Shown here: in pieces, positions 7,947 through 15,852 of the stretch
Layout: every line of letters begins with the position of its first letter
Numbering within the stretch: position 1 is the stretch's first letter
NCBI GenBank assembly: GCA_029549705.1
Contig: JAKPIR010000153.1
Location: 1-16,249, forward strand
Direction of reading: 5' to 3'
Source: Pseudomonadota bacterium
GTDB taxonomy: Bacteria; Pseudomonadota; Gammaproteobacteria; Burkholderiales; Methylophilaceae
Length of the DNA stretch: 16,249 nucleotides
Made by a program: the position numbers and the translations under genes
Notes under the pieces: generated by a model
The model's database searches: none
Seen by the model: the letters and a program-made list of their open reading frames with translations, nothing else
What the model was told of the DNA's origin: nothing

Positions 7947-8369
7947 ATGAAACGTATTTTTATTTCCACCATGCTTGCCGCGGTATTAGCAACGCCCATT
8001 TATGCACTCGCCAACGGCTCAGAAGCTTCAGCCAATGCGTCACAAACACTATCAGTGGGCGTGGGTTCGGTTGTTGTTGGCTCTGCTTCATTGGCCGCAG
8101 CGAGCGGTCAATTAGTGGTAGAAAGCGTAGTAAAAACGGCCGATGGCGTGTTAATGGTATTGCAAGGTGCAGGAACTAGCGTATCAGAGGCTGGTAATTT
8201 TTCAGTTAAAGTAACCGGCGATGTTTCAGGTGCAGCCTCAGTGGTAGTTGGACAATCGGTTGAAGTGGTGGCAGAAACGGTTGGCTCGGCGATTATTGCT
8301 TCAGGCAAAGTGATTGCATTTATTCCCAATGAAATGGGGAAATCGTTAATGCACCATTCAGCGATGTAA
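7947..8369 (+). CDS. Small secreted Val/Ser/Ala/Gly-rich protein of unknown function
   Basis: 140 residues that I do not recognise as a named family. A clear signal peptide (MKRIFISTMLAAVLATPIYALA, 1-22) precedes a mature part made mostly of V, S, A and G with few charged residues and no cysteine. Weak internal repetition is visible: a GSVVVGSAS stretch near residue 45 resembles ASVVVGQSV near residue 100, with alternating small and hydrophobic residues that would suit beta strands or an amphipathic membrane-associated segment. GGGAG at 7935-7939 is a good ribosome binding site. It ends 4 bases before the DUF2145 gene, so the two are probably translated together and may act together. Coding status is supported by the signal peptide, ribosome binding site and tight packing. 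Confidence 0.78.
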   Translation: MKRIFISTMLAAVLATPIYALANGSEASANASQTLSVGVGSVVVGSASLAAASGQLVVESVVKTADGVLMVLQGAGTSVSEAGNFSVKVTGDVSGAASVVVGQSVEVVAETVGSAIIASGKVIAFIPNEMGKSLMHHSAM

Positions 8370-8373
8370 CGTT

Positions 8374-9165
8374 GTGAAAAAACACATCCTTACTTTGCTT
8401 TTTTGTCTAATGTTGCTGCCAAGCTTGGTAGTCGCTGGCACGGCTTGCACTGAAAAGTTACAATCGCCCGAAACCGTCCAAAAAGCCTTTCGACTTGCTA
8501 TTAAAACGCGCGAAGCTTTAGATGCCAGTGGCGCGCAAGTGGCGTTAATCGGGCGTGTGGGGCAAGATTTATCTAAATACAATTTGCGCTATTCGCACAT
8601 GGCCTTTGTGTGGCGTGACCATCCGCAGGGGCGGTGGATGGCTTTGCATGAACTGAATAAATGTGGCACGGCAGAATCTGCCCTATTTAATGAGGGCTTA
8701 GCTAACTTTTTCTTTGATGATATGTTTGCGTGGGATGCCCTGATAGTGACACCCTCAACCGAGTTGCAAGCCAAAATTGTGGCCGAGCTTGCACAAACCA
8801 GCGCTCTGAAAAACTTGCATCAGCCACATTACAACATGCTGGCTTACCCGTATTCAACAAAGTATCAAAACTCAAATCAATGGGTGCTTGAAGTGCTGGC
8901 CGATGCTATTCAGCAGCCAGAACAAAGCAGCCGGGCAACCTCCCAAGCCTGGTTAAAGCAAGCAGACTACAAACCTAGCAATTTGCATATTATGACCCTA
9001 ACGCGCTTAGGCGCACGCATGTTTAAAGCCAATGTGGCGTTTGATGACCACCCAACGGGCGACCGCATCATGGGCAAAATTGAAGTGGCAACGGTAGAAT
9101 CGGTGGCAAATTTTTTGCAAAAAATTGACCCACAAACCACAGTGCAAACGCTAACACTCAAATGA
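8374..9165 (+). CDS. DUF2145 family periplasmic protein
   Basis: 263 residues starting at GTG 8374, 4 bases after the preceding stop; this start gives a signal peptide (MKKHILTLLFCLMLLPSLVVA, 1-21). The body resembles DUF2145: RVGQDLSKYNLRYSHMAFVW (61-80), HELNKCGT (92-99), GLANFFFDD (108-116) and YNMLAYPYSTKYQNSNQW (153-170). The family function is not established. The sequence YSHMAF (His75), followed much later by NSNQWVLE, recalls the His and Cys motifs of permuted papain-like proteins such as the YiiX-like protein upstream, but with no cysteine at the second site; this is my inference. The stop overlaps the next start (ATGA), which suggests translational coupling to the alpha/beta hydrolase. 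Confidence 0.85.
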   Translation: MKKHILTLLFCLMLLPSLVVAGTACTEKLQSPETVQKAFRLAIKTREALDASGAQVALIGRVGQDLSKYNLRYSHMAFVWRDHPQGRWMALHELNKCGTAESALFNEGLANFFFDDMFAWDALIVTPSTELQAKIVAELAQTSALKNLHQPHYNMLAYPYSTKYQNSNQWVLEVLADAIQQPEQSSRATSQAWLKQADYKPSNLHIMTLTRLGARMFKANVAFDDHPTGDRIMGKIEVATVESVANFLQKIDPQTTVQTLTLK

Positions 9166-9989
9166 CTAGTAAATCTAAAACTTTATGGCAAAGCATCCTA
9201 ATTATGGTGTTAGGTTTGTATGTACTATTTTGCCTCGTAATTTATTGCATGCAAAAGCAAATGTTGTTTCCCGCGCAAGCCGCGATGAAAGTTGCAGTGG
9301 ATTGGCAGCCTAAAGCAGGTAGCCAATCCTTTTTAGTGGGGCAATGCGGAAAATTGCATGTGGCAAACTGGCCTGTAGCGAATAAAAAAGGCGCTATTGA
9401 AAATGGCACAGTCATGATATTTCACGGCAATGCTGAAAGTCTTGCCAGTGTTGAGCATCAAGTGCCGCTGTTTCACGCGCAGGGTTATAGTGTCATGGCT
9501 TGGGATTATGTAGGCTATGGACAATCTACCGATTGTTGGACTAACGAGCAAGACATGTTGCAAGATGCAGAGACGGCGTATCAATGGCTTGCACAGCAAA
9601 CCACCTTGCCGATTGTCATTTATGGTCGTTCTGTGGGTTCTGGGCCTGCGGTGTATATCGCTAGCAAATACGCCGTGCAAAAGTTGTTATTGGTTTCACC
9701 TTATGACTCGCTCACCAATGTGGCAAGTGAAAACATGCCATTTTTTGTGCCAGTGCGCTATTTAATGCGTTTTCCAATGGCCTCTACGCAGTGGACAAAT
9801 CAAGTTAAAGCACCTATTTACGCCATTCACGGCTTGGCAGATACTTTAATTCAGCCCGCACGAGCGGCGGCATTGTTTAAGAATACTGAGCAAAAAATAC
9901 ATGTGAAGTGGGTCAAAGATGCAGGACATAATGTGGATGGCGTAGCACAATTTGCGCCTTGGCTGGCGAATAGCTTGAAGTCGCAATAA
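9162..9989 (+). CDS. Membrane-anchored alpha/beta hydrolase (BEM46/ABHD13-like)
   Basis: 275 residues. One N-terminal transmembrane segment (about 11-29) places the catalytic domain in the periplasm or at the membrane. A serine hydrolase triad is visible: nucleophile Ser157 in YGRSVGSG, Asp227 in HGLADTLI and His256 in DAGHNVDG, with HGNAES (88-93) as the oxyanion-hole segment and WDYVGYGQS (114-122) after the second core strand. This pattern is typical of the BEM46-like subgroup, whose substrates are mostly unknown esters or acyl groups. A lipase or thioesterase role would fit the lipid genes in the block but cannot be shown here. It overlaps the DUF2145 gene by an ATGA and ends 10 bases before the DUF2339 gene. 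Confidence 0.88.
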   Translation: MTSKSKTLWQSILIMVLGLYVLFCLVIYCMQKQMLFPAQAAMKVAVDWQPKAGSQSFLVGQCGKLHVANWPVANKKGAIENGTVMIFHGNAESLASVEHQVPLFHAQGYSVMAWDYVGYGQSTDCWTNEQDMLQDAETAYQWLAQQTTLPIVIYGRSVGSGPAVYIASKYAVQKLLLVSPYDSLTNVASENMPFFVPVRYLMRFPMASTQWTNQVKAPIYAIHGLADTLIQPARAAALFKNTEQKIHVKWVKDAGHNVDGVAQFAPWLANSLKSQ

Positions 9990-9999
9990 GGGGAATAAA

Positions 10000-12780
10000 A
10001 TGGAATTGGCATTATTGGGTTTAATAGGTGCTGCTCTCGGGGTCATTATTATAGTGGGCTCAATCGCTGGCTTTTTTGGTATGTTCTCATCTGGAGATAA
10101 AGCGCAAAAGCTTTTTAAGCTAAAGCAAGAAACTGAGCGTTTAAGCAAAGAAATGGCGCGTATAAGCGCGCAAATGGAGCTGCTGAAGGCGCAGATGGAT
10201 GCGCCCCAGCAAGCTGCTCCAGCCGCCGCGCTTAAGGAGGCGGCTACGCCTATAACGGTGCTTATTGTGCCGCAGGCTGTTGAAGAAAAAAGCCCGCCTA
10301 TTGCAGAACCTGAATTAGAAAAAGCAGCCCTAGAAAGTAAGCCCGCCGCGCCTCTAGTGGCTGTTAAGCATGAGGCTAACACTAAACCTATCGAAAAAAC
10401 GATAGAAAAACCCGCTGCAAAACCATACATTCCGCCCCCACCCAATTTTATTGAGCGTGGACTTACGGCAGCAAAAGACTGGCTGTTTGGTGGCAACACC
10501 ATGGTGCGTGCAGGAATTGTGATTTTATTCATTGGCATTAGCTTTTTGCTCAAACTCGCAGTGGATAACGGCATGATTCCGATTGAAATTCGCCTGCTGG
10601 CCGTGGCGATTGGCGGCATGGCTCTGCTTGCGGTGGGTTGGCGTTTACGCGAAAAACGTCCGCAGTATGCTTGGGCTTTGCAAGGTGGCGGTGTAGGGGT
10701 GTTATATCTCACCATTTTTGCGGCCATGAAACTGTATGGGCTGATTCCGGCAAGTGCGGCGTTTGCCTTGTTGGCGGCGATTGCCTTTTTATCTGCCTAT
10801 ATTTCAGTCAAGCAATCGGCCTTGCCATTAGCTATTTTAGGCTTTGCAGGCGGCTTTTTGGCACCGATTTTAACCTCTACAGGTAGCGGCAACCATATTG
10901 GATTGTTCAGCTATTACTTGATTCTTAACCTAGGCATTGCTTTTGTGGCCTTTCATAAAAGTTGGCGGCCACTTAACGTGTTGGGCTTTGCCTTTACCTT
11001 TATTATTGGCTCAATTTGGGGGGCAAAAAGTTATACACCAGCGCTATTTGCAACCACTGAACCATTCTTAATCATTCACTTTTTGCTATTTACCGCCATT
11101 GCTGTGCTTTATGCGCATCGGCAATCTACCAAAGCCAGCGATTATGTGGATGCGACGCTGGTATTTGGCACGCCACTGGTGGGTTTTAGCTTGCAATATG
11201 CGTTGCTCAAAGGCACGCCATTTGGCCTGGCTTACAGCGCGTTGGCCTTGGGTATTTTTTACTTGGGCTTAGCTTGGTGGGTGTTAAATCGTCAACGTGA
11301 AACGCTTAAATTTTTGGGCGAATGCTTTTTAGCACTTGGCATTGGTTTTGTCACGCTGACCTTGCCACTCGCCTTAGATGGTCGTTGGACTTCAGCCGCT
11401 TGGGCGGTTGAAGGCGTGGGCTTATTGTGGGTGGGTTTAAAGCAAATCCGCAAATTCCCCGCGTTTACGGGGCTGGCTTTGCAATTGCTGGCCGCACTGG
11501 CTTTTGCCAATGGCTGGGGGTTAACAGGCAGTGGTGGCTTTGGCCATCAAAACTTGTTCTTAGGCGTAGGCTTTATTGCACTTTCAGGCTGGGCGTGTGG
11601 TGCGTTACTTAATGCGTATCGCCCGAATAAGTTTGAATGGATGCGCACGCCTTTAGCTGTTTGGGGTTGGTTGTGGTGGATAGGTTCGGGGCTAACCGCA
11701 ATCAACGAGTTTATGGTTAACGACGACTTCGCACATGCGGGGCTGATTTTTGTTGCAATAACAAGTGTGTTACTGCCTATTCTTGCCAATAAATTAAAAT
11801 GGCAACGTTTGGCAACGCTTTCCACCTCATTGTTGCCAGTCATGGTCATGGTTGTGTGTTGGGAGGCTTTGCTTACGCTCTTTAGCTACAGCAATTATTC
11901 TATTCTAGAAAATAATGGGTTCATCGCATGGCCGCTCGCCATGGGGGCTTATGCTTGGTTGATATCAGGGAACGCCATCCCTAATAAGGCGTGGCTACGT
12001 GCGCCACTGCTATGGGTGATGGCAGCGGTGGGTGTACTGGTTTGGCACCGCCAATTAGGGCAATACGTGGCAGAATCGCACGTGTGGGCGCAAATTGGCT
12101 GGGGCGTGATTCCTATGCTGCTTGTTGGGGCAGTAACTTATTGGCAATTTGCTAAAAATCAATTAAATGCCTCGCGGTTAGATAGTGCAAAAACTTGGGC
12201 GTGGGTTGGCAGCATGCCACTCATGGCACTTACAGTGTATTGGTATATGAACATGTCACTTAATTCAAGTGGCAATGCCGCGCCATTGCCTTACTTTCCA
12301 ATGCTTAATCCGCTTGATATTACGCTGGCGGGCGCATTGCTATTGCTGTTGGTTTGGCAACGCGCAGTGAGCAAGCATTTAGGCAAATTGCAACACATTA
12401 ACCCGGTGCTAGCGTCAGTGATGGCATTTGCGCTGCTGAATGGCATATTGCTACGCACCTTGCACCACTGGGCAGGCACGCCCCATTTATGGTTGTCCAT
12501 TTTTAATAACTCGACTGTGCAAATGGCGTTTACCTTCTTATGGGCCGTCACGGCGTTTGGCTTGATGTTGCTGGCACATAAAAAGCATCATCGCACTTTA
12601 TGGCTCGTGGGTGCGGGCTTAATGGGCTTGGTCGTCGCTAAATTATTCCTGCTCGATTTAGGCCAGCACGGCTCTATTAACCGCATTATTTCATTTATCG
12701 GCGCGGGCGTGATGTTGCTGATTATGGGTTATTTTGTGCCTATTCCGCCCGCAGAAAATGAAATTCAGAAAGAGGTTTAA
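10000..12780 (+). CDS. DUF2339 multi-pass membrane protein
   Basis: 926 residues, the usual size for DUF2339. An N-terminal membrane segment (3-27) is followed by a short coiled coil (about 34-67, with repeated Leu/Met/Ala heptad positions), then an Ala/Pro/Glu/Lys-rich linker (68-150). The motif WLFGGNTMVRAGIVILF (161-177) marks the start of the family core, and the rest is a near-continuous series of more than twenty hydrophobic helices to the C-terminus. The function is unknown; the many helices suggest a transporter or envelope scaffold. AAGGGG at 9988-9993 is the ribosome binding site and overlaps the stop of the hydrolase gene. The next gene starts one base after this stop, and DUF2339/DUF3999 gene pairs are a recurrent arrangement, so the two products probably form a complex. 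Confidence 0.9.
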   Translation: MELALLGLIGAALGVIIIVGSIAGFFGMFSSGDKAQKLFKLKQETERLSKEMARISAQMELLKAQMDAPQQAAPAAALKEAATPITVLIVPQAVEEKSPPIAEPELEKAALESKPAAPLVAVKHEANTKPIEKTIEKPAAKPYIPPPPNFIERGLTAAKDWLFGGNTMVRAGIVILFIGISFLLKLAVDNGMIPIEIRLLAVAIGGMALLAVGWRLREKRPQYAWALQGGGVGVLYLTIFAAMKLYGLIPASAAFALLAAIAFLSAYISVKQSALPLAILGFAGGFLAPILTSTGSGNHIGLFSYYLILNLGIAFVAFHKSWRPLNVLGFAFTFIIGSIWGAKSYTPALFATTEPFLIIHFLLFTAIAVLYAHRQSTKASDYVDATLVFGTPLVGFSLQYALLKGTPFGLAYSALALGIFYLGLAWWVLNRQRETLKFLGECFLALGIGFVTLTLPLALDGRWTSAAWAVEGVGLLWVGLKQIRKFPAFTGLALQLLAALAFANGWGLTGSGGFGHQNLFLGVGFIALSGWACGALLNAYRPNKFEWMRTPLAVWGWLWWIGSGLTAINEFMVNDDFAHAGLIFVAITSVLLPILANKLKWQRLATLSTSLLPVMVMVVCWEALLTLFSYSNYSILENNGFIAWPLAMGAYAWLISGNAIPNKAWLRAPLLWVMAAVGVLVWHRQLGQYVAESHVWAQIGWGVIPMLLVGAVTYWQFAKNQLNASRLDSAKTWAWVGSMPLMALTVYWYMNMSLNSSGNAAPLPYFPMLNPLDITLAGALLLLLVWQRAVSKHLGKLQHINPVLASVMAFALLNGILLRTLHHWAGTPHLWLSIFNNSTVQMAFTFLWAVTAFGLMLLAHKKHHRTLWLVGAGLMGLVVAKLFLLDLGQHGSINRIISFIGAGVMLLIMGYFVPIPPAENEIQKEV

Positions 12781-12781
12781 A

Positions 12782-14185
12782 ATGAAATTTCACACACTTT
12801 TTTTAACTTTAATGCTAACGGCCAACAACGCCTTGTCGGCAGATTTTATGCTCAATGCCAAAGGTGATGCGCCGTTGTATCTAAGCGTTTTACCCAAAGA
12901 AGTTTATCTGCAAAGCCGCGCCGATGACTTGCAAGACCTCACCATCATCAACGCGGCCGGTGAACAAGTGCCTTATGCCTTGCTACGCTATCATGATTTA
13001 CACCCGCAAACGGCCGTAACCAAAGATGTTAAGCCACTAAAAGTGTATCCCATCGCAGATGAGCAGATTGATAATTCAGATGGTAGAAATAGCGTTATAA
13101 AATATTTTGAGAATAGTGGTGGCTCGGTAGCATTTACCTTAGAACACAATCAAATGGTAAAGTTAAACAGAAGTGTTTATTTGGTGGATGCAGGTAAAAC
13201 ACACCCTCCGCTACAAACTTTTACGGTAGCGTGGATGGGCCAAGAAAATAAGTTACTCCCTATTGATATTGAAGCAAGTAATGACTTAGAAAACTGGACT
13301 AGCGCAGGGCACGCGGTATTGCTTAAAACTTCGCCGCTAGACAATGCTGAAAAGTCGGGTATTGCGCTAGACACGTTAATACAAAATACGATTACCTTAG
13401 ATTACGCTGTAGAAGCACGTTATTTTAAAATTAGCCCCACAAATAAAAATTCTGACTGGTTACGGATGACGAATATCAGCGCAGAGTATGATAGCGTGCG
13501 CCCACTCTCCCCAGAAGTATTGTGGCAAAATATGCCCTTAATTAAGCGCGATGAATCAAATAAAGATAACGGTATCACTAACATTGATTTTGAATCGCAA
13601 GGCCGCATTGCTGCCAGCTACTTGCGTGTACAACTACCAGAAAACAACACCATCACCAGTGCTACTGTGCAGGCACGCAATAAAAATGATGCGCCATGGC
13701 AAACAATCACCAACGCCTCGCTTTACCGTATGGACAAAGCAGGTAAAGCCTACGCAAATCCCGATATAGCGCTAAATGCCGCCACATGGCGCTACTGGCG
13801 CTTGCAATTTAATCAAGCCAATGGCGGCATAGGTGCTGAAAACCCAACGTTATCACTCGGCTGGATGCCCCAAACGGTGGTGTGGAACGCGCGTGGTCAA
13901 GCGCCATTTTATTTGCGCGTCGGCACTGGCCCTGCCATTGTAAGCGCTGTAGATGTAACAAGCTTGATTCCCGATTATAAAGTTGAAAAAGTCATGCAAT
14001 TGCCCAAAGCAAGTTTGGTGGCAAACGCAACAAGTACAAGTGTTGCAAGCGCCACCGCTAGCAACAGCTGGGCAAGCGCACCTGATTACAAAACTTGGTT
14101 ACTATGGGCAGGTCTTGCTTTAGGCGTCTTGCTTTTAGCGGGCATGGCAGTTTCATTGTTTAAGGTTGATAGCAAGGAAAAGTAA
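12782..14185 (+). CDS. DUF3999 family protein, periplasmic with C-terminal membrane anchor
   Basis: 467 residues from ATG 12782. This start is chosen because AGAGG (12771-12775) lies 6 bases upstream and it yields a signal peptide (MKFHTLFLTLMLTANNALSA, 1-20); an earlier in-frame ATG at 12734 would lie inside the DUF2339 gene and bury the signal. The large middle part is predicted to be beta-rich and extracytoplasmic (for example DFMLNAKGDAPLYLSVLP near the N-terminus, and WRYWRLQFN). A single transmembrane helix near the C-terminus (about 438-460, LLWAGLALGVLLLAGMAV) ends in a short KVDSKEK tail. This layout fits DUF3999. It likely acts as the periplasmic partner of the DUF2339 protein; the activity is unknown. 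Confidence 0.87.
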   Translation: MKFHTLFLTLMLTANNALSADFMLNAKGDAPLYLSVLPKEVYLQSRADDLQDLTIINAAGEQVPYALLRYHDLHPQTAVTKDVKPLKVYPIADEQIDNSDGRNSVIKYFENSGGSVAFTLEHNQMVKLNRSVYLVDAGKTHPPLQTFTVAWMGQENKLLPIDIEASNDLENWTSAGHAVLLKTSPLDNAEKSGIALDTLIQNTITLDYAVEARYFKISPTNKNSDWLRMTNISAEYDSVRPLSPEVLWQNMPLIKRDESNKDNGITNIDFESQGRIAASYLRVQLPENNTITSATVQARNKNDAPWQTITNASLYRMDKAGKAYANPDIALNAATWRYWRLQFNQANGGIGAENPTLSLGWMPQTVVWNARGQAPFYLRVGTGPAIVSAVDVTSLIPDYKVEKVMQLPKASLVANATSTSVASATASNSWASAPDYKTWLLWAGLALGVLLLAGMAVSLFKVDSKEK

Positions 14186-14243
14186 CGATAACGCTGTAAA
14201 TTTTATACTTGCCCACAAACAGCCCACCTATAAAGATAAAAAC

Positions 14244-15593
14244 ATGAAAAATCAATTTTCTTTGATGAAAGAACAGCGTTTTCGCCCGTTCTTTTTTACC
14301 CAATTTCTAGGGGCTTGTAATGATAATGTGTTTAAAACCGCACTCATTACCTTAGTAGCATTTCATGCCGCCAGCATAACAACGATGGATGGTGCTATGT
14401 TGGCAACGGTGCTACCAGGCTTGTTTATTTTGCCATTTTTTTTATTCTCTGCAACGGCTGGGCAATTGGCTGATAAGTATGAAAAGTCACAAGTAATTCG
14501 CATTGTAAAAGTATTTGAAATTGGCATTATGCTATTTGCCAGTGCAGGATTTTTTCTGCATAACATTTGGTTGCTGGGCACCGCCTTGTTTATGATGGGT
14601 ATGCACTCCACTATTTTTGGTCCAGTTAAATATTCTTATTTGCCGCAGCATTTAAAAGAAAATGAACTCATTGGCGGCAATGGCATGATAGAAATGGGTA
14701 CTTTTGTGGCGATTTTGCTTGGTCAAGTCCTTGGTGCTTGGGTCGCGATGCAGCGTCAGCACGAAATCATTACAAGCCTTGTCATTTTGCTCATTGCTGT
14801 GCTGGGTTACGCTACAAGCCGAGGTGTACCTAAATCCCCCGCCGCCGCTCCACACCTAAAAATCAACTGGAACCCAATCACTGAAACGTATCGCAGCATT
14901 CAATTTGTATGGCAGCACCAGCAAATTTGGCTCGCGATAGTGGCGATTTCATGGTTTTGGTTTTTTGGCGCCACGCTACTTGCACAGTTTCCTAATTTTG
15001 CAAAAGTGGTGCTTTATGGCGACGAAAGTGTATTTATACTATTGCTTTCTGTTTTTTCAATCGGCATCGGCATTGGTTCGCTGATGTGTGAAAAGCTCTC
15101 TAAAGGCAAGGTGGAATTGGGTTTGGTGCTATTTGGCGCCATCGGTTTAACTGTTTTTGGCGCAGATTTATATGGCTCAAGCACCTGGATACACGCGCAC
15201 TGGAACAACAAAACATTATTTGATTTTGCTAGTTTTATCAGTAAGCATCATGACATGCATGGACATGTTATTTTTGCGCACTGGCGTTTGCTTGCCGACA
15301 TTGCGCTGATAGGGTTTTTTGGCGGCCTCTTTATTGTGCCGCTGTATGCGCTAATACAAACGCGCGCTGAAAAAAGTCATCAATCGCGGGTGATTGCTGC
15401 AAACAACATCATCAATGCCTTCTTTATGGTGGCTTCTGCGGTTTTTTCTATTTTAATATTTCACAATAAATTTACGATTCCGGCACTTTTTTTAATCACT
15501 GCGCTGCTGAACGTGCTGGTGATGATTTATCTGTGCTTTAGGCAACCCGAGTATTTCAAAGCATTTATTCGATGGATTTCATTAGGTAAATGA
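14244..15593 (+). CDS. LplT-like MFS transporter (lysophospholipid transporter family)
   Basis: 449 residues from ATG 14244, with about 12 hydrophobic segments. Signatures match the LplT-like MFS domain: FLGACNDNVFK (21-31), the MFS loop motif GQLADKYEKS (73-82), IFGPVKYSYLPQHL (124-137) and NGMIEMGTF (146-154). E. coli LplT moves lysophospholipids to the inner leaflet for Aas. In many other proteobacteria this MFS domain is fused to PlsC and AMP-binding domains; here it stands alone, with an Aas-like enzyme encoded at the other end of the block. The longer frame from TTG 14166 overlaps the DUF3999 gene and adds a hydrophilic N-terminus not seen in the family, so it was not used; ATG 14265 is a possible alternative. 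The 58-base gap to the DUF3999 gene has no terminator but contains TATACT (14204-14209), which could be a weak internal -10. Confidence 0.85.
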   Translation: MKNQFSLMKEQRFRPFFFTQFLGACNDNVFKTALITLVAFHAASITTMDGAMLATVLPGLFILPFFLFSATAGQLADKYEKSQVIRIVKVFEIGIMLFASAGFFLHNIWLLGTALFMMGMHSTIFGPVKYSYLPQHLKENELIGGNGMIEMGTFVAILLGQVLGAWVAMQRQHEIITSLVILLIAVLGYATSRGVPKSPAAAPHLKINWNPITETYRSIQFVWQHQQIWLAIVAISWFWFFGATLLAQFPNFAKVVLYGDESVFILLLSVFSIGIGIGSLMCEKLSKGKVELGLVLFGAIGLTVFGADLYGSSTWIHAHWNNKTLFDFASFISKHHDMHGHVIFAHWRLLADIALIGFFGGLFIVPLYALIQTRAEKSHQSRVIAANNIINAFFMVASAVFSILIFHNKFTIPALFLITALLNVLVMIYLCFRQPEYFKAFIRWISLGK

Positions 15594-15613
15594 CTTGCCC
15601 GTTTACTTTAGAA

Positions 15614-15640
15614 TGACTGGGCTAAAAAACCCTCATTTAA
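15614..15640 (+). terminator. Weak hairpin after the MFS gene
   Basis: AATGA and GGG on the left can pair with CCC and TCATT on the right, around an 8-base A-rich loop and with a 2-base bulge. No clean T run follows, so this is at best a poor intrinsic terminator. It is noted because no better one is seen before the palindromic repeat at 15654. Confidence 0.25.
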
Positions 15641-15653
15641 CGCTTTTCCACTA

Positions 15654-15719
15654 CCAACCCTTTTGACCTCCTCTGCGAGCCTTGTAAATAAAGGCTCGCA
15701 GAGCATCAAAAATCTCTCG
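15654..15719. repeat. Palindromic intergenic repeat, copy 2
   Basis: A 13-bp perfect stem, CTCTGCGAGCCTT at 15671-15683 with 15691-15703, around a 7-base loop GTAAATA. The flanks match copy 1: CCAACC plus a T run on the left, CATCAA and TCTCG on the right at identical offsets. Compared with copy 1, two adjacent stem positions differ (GA to CG) and the opposite arm differs at the matching positions (TC to CG), so pairing is kept. The outer four pairs of copy 1 are lost here because the left arm has diverged. No T run follows the stem directly, so a general terminator role is not supported for this copy. Confidence 0.8.
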
Positions 15720-15817
15720 GGAAAATTAAATACGCTTTTGATTGTTTTTTATCGCCTCACCCCAACTATATAACTGGTGATTTTGCAATCTGCTAGGCCA
15801 ATAAATCGCTTTCACTT

Positions 15818-15823
15818 TATAAT
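15818..15823 (+). promoter_or_regulatory. Possible -10 element upstream of the LTA-synthase-like gene
   Basis: A perfect TATAAT hexamer 30 bases before ATG 15853, in the right place for a start site in the short leader. No recognisable -35 lies 16-18 bases upstream, so it would need an activator or an alternative sigma factor, or be fortuitous. Confidence 0.4.
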
Positions 15824-15852
15824 GACAACAATCACTTTTGGGTGCGAACTTG

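Noticed and set aside
9517..9765. An 82-codon + strand open frame inside the alpha/beta hydrolase gene
   Set aside because: Different frame within a gene with an intact catalytic triad; the translation is Cys/Arg-rich noise without its own ribosome binding site.
9846..10727. A 293-codon open frame on the minus strand
   Set aside because: It lies almost wholly antisense to the start of the DUF2339 gene, reads as Ala/Ser/Pro low-complexity, and has no ribosome binding site. The + strand frame has a good ribosome binding site and family motifs.
12734..12781. Upstream ATG as an alternative start for the DUF3999 gene
   Set aside because: It lies within the DUF2339 gene and would put 16 basic residues before the signal peptide. 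ATG 12782 has a correctly spaced AGAGG.
14166..14243. TTG start extending the MFS protein by 26 residues
   Set aside because: The extension overlaps the DUF3999 gene, is hydrophilic and does not resemble LplT-like N-termini; ATG 14244 begins the family-like sequence.
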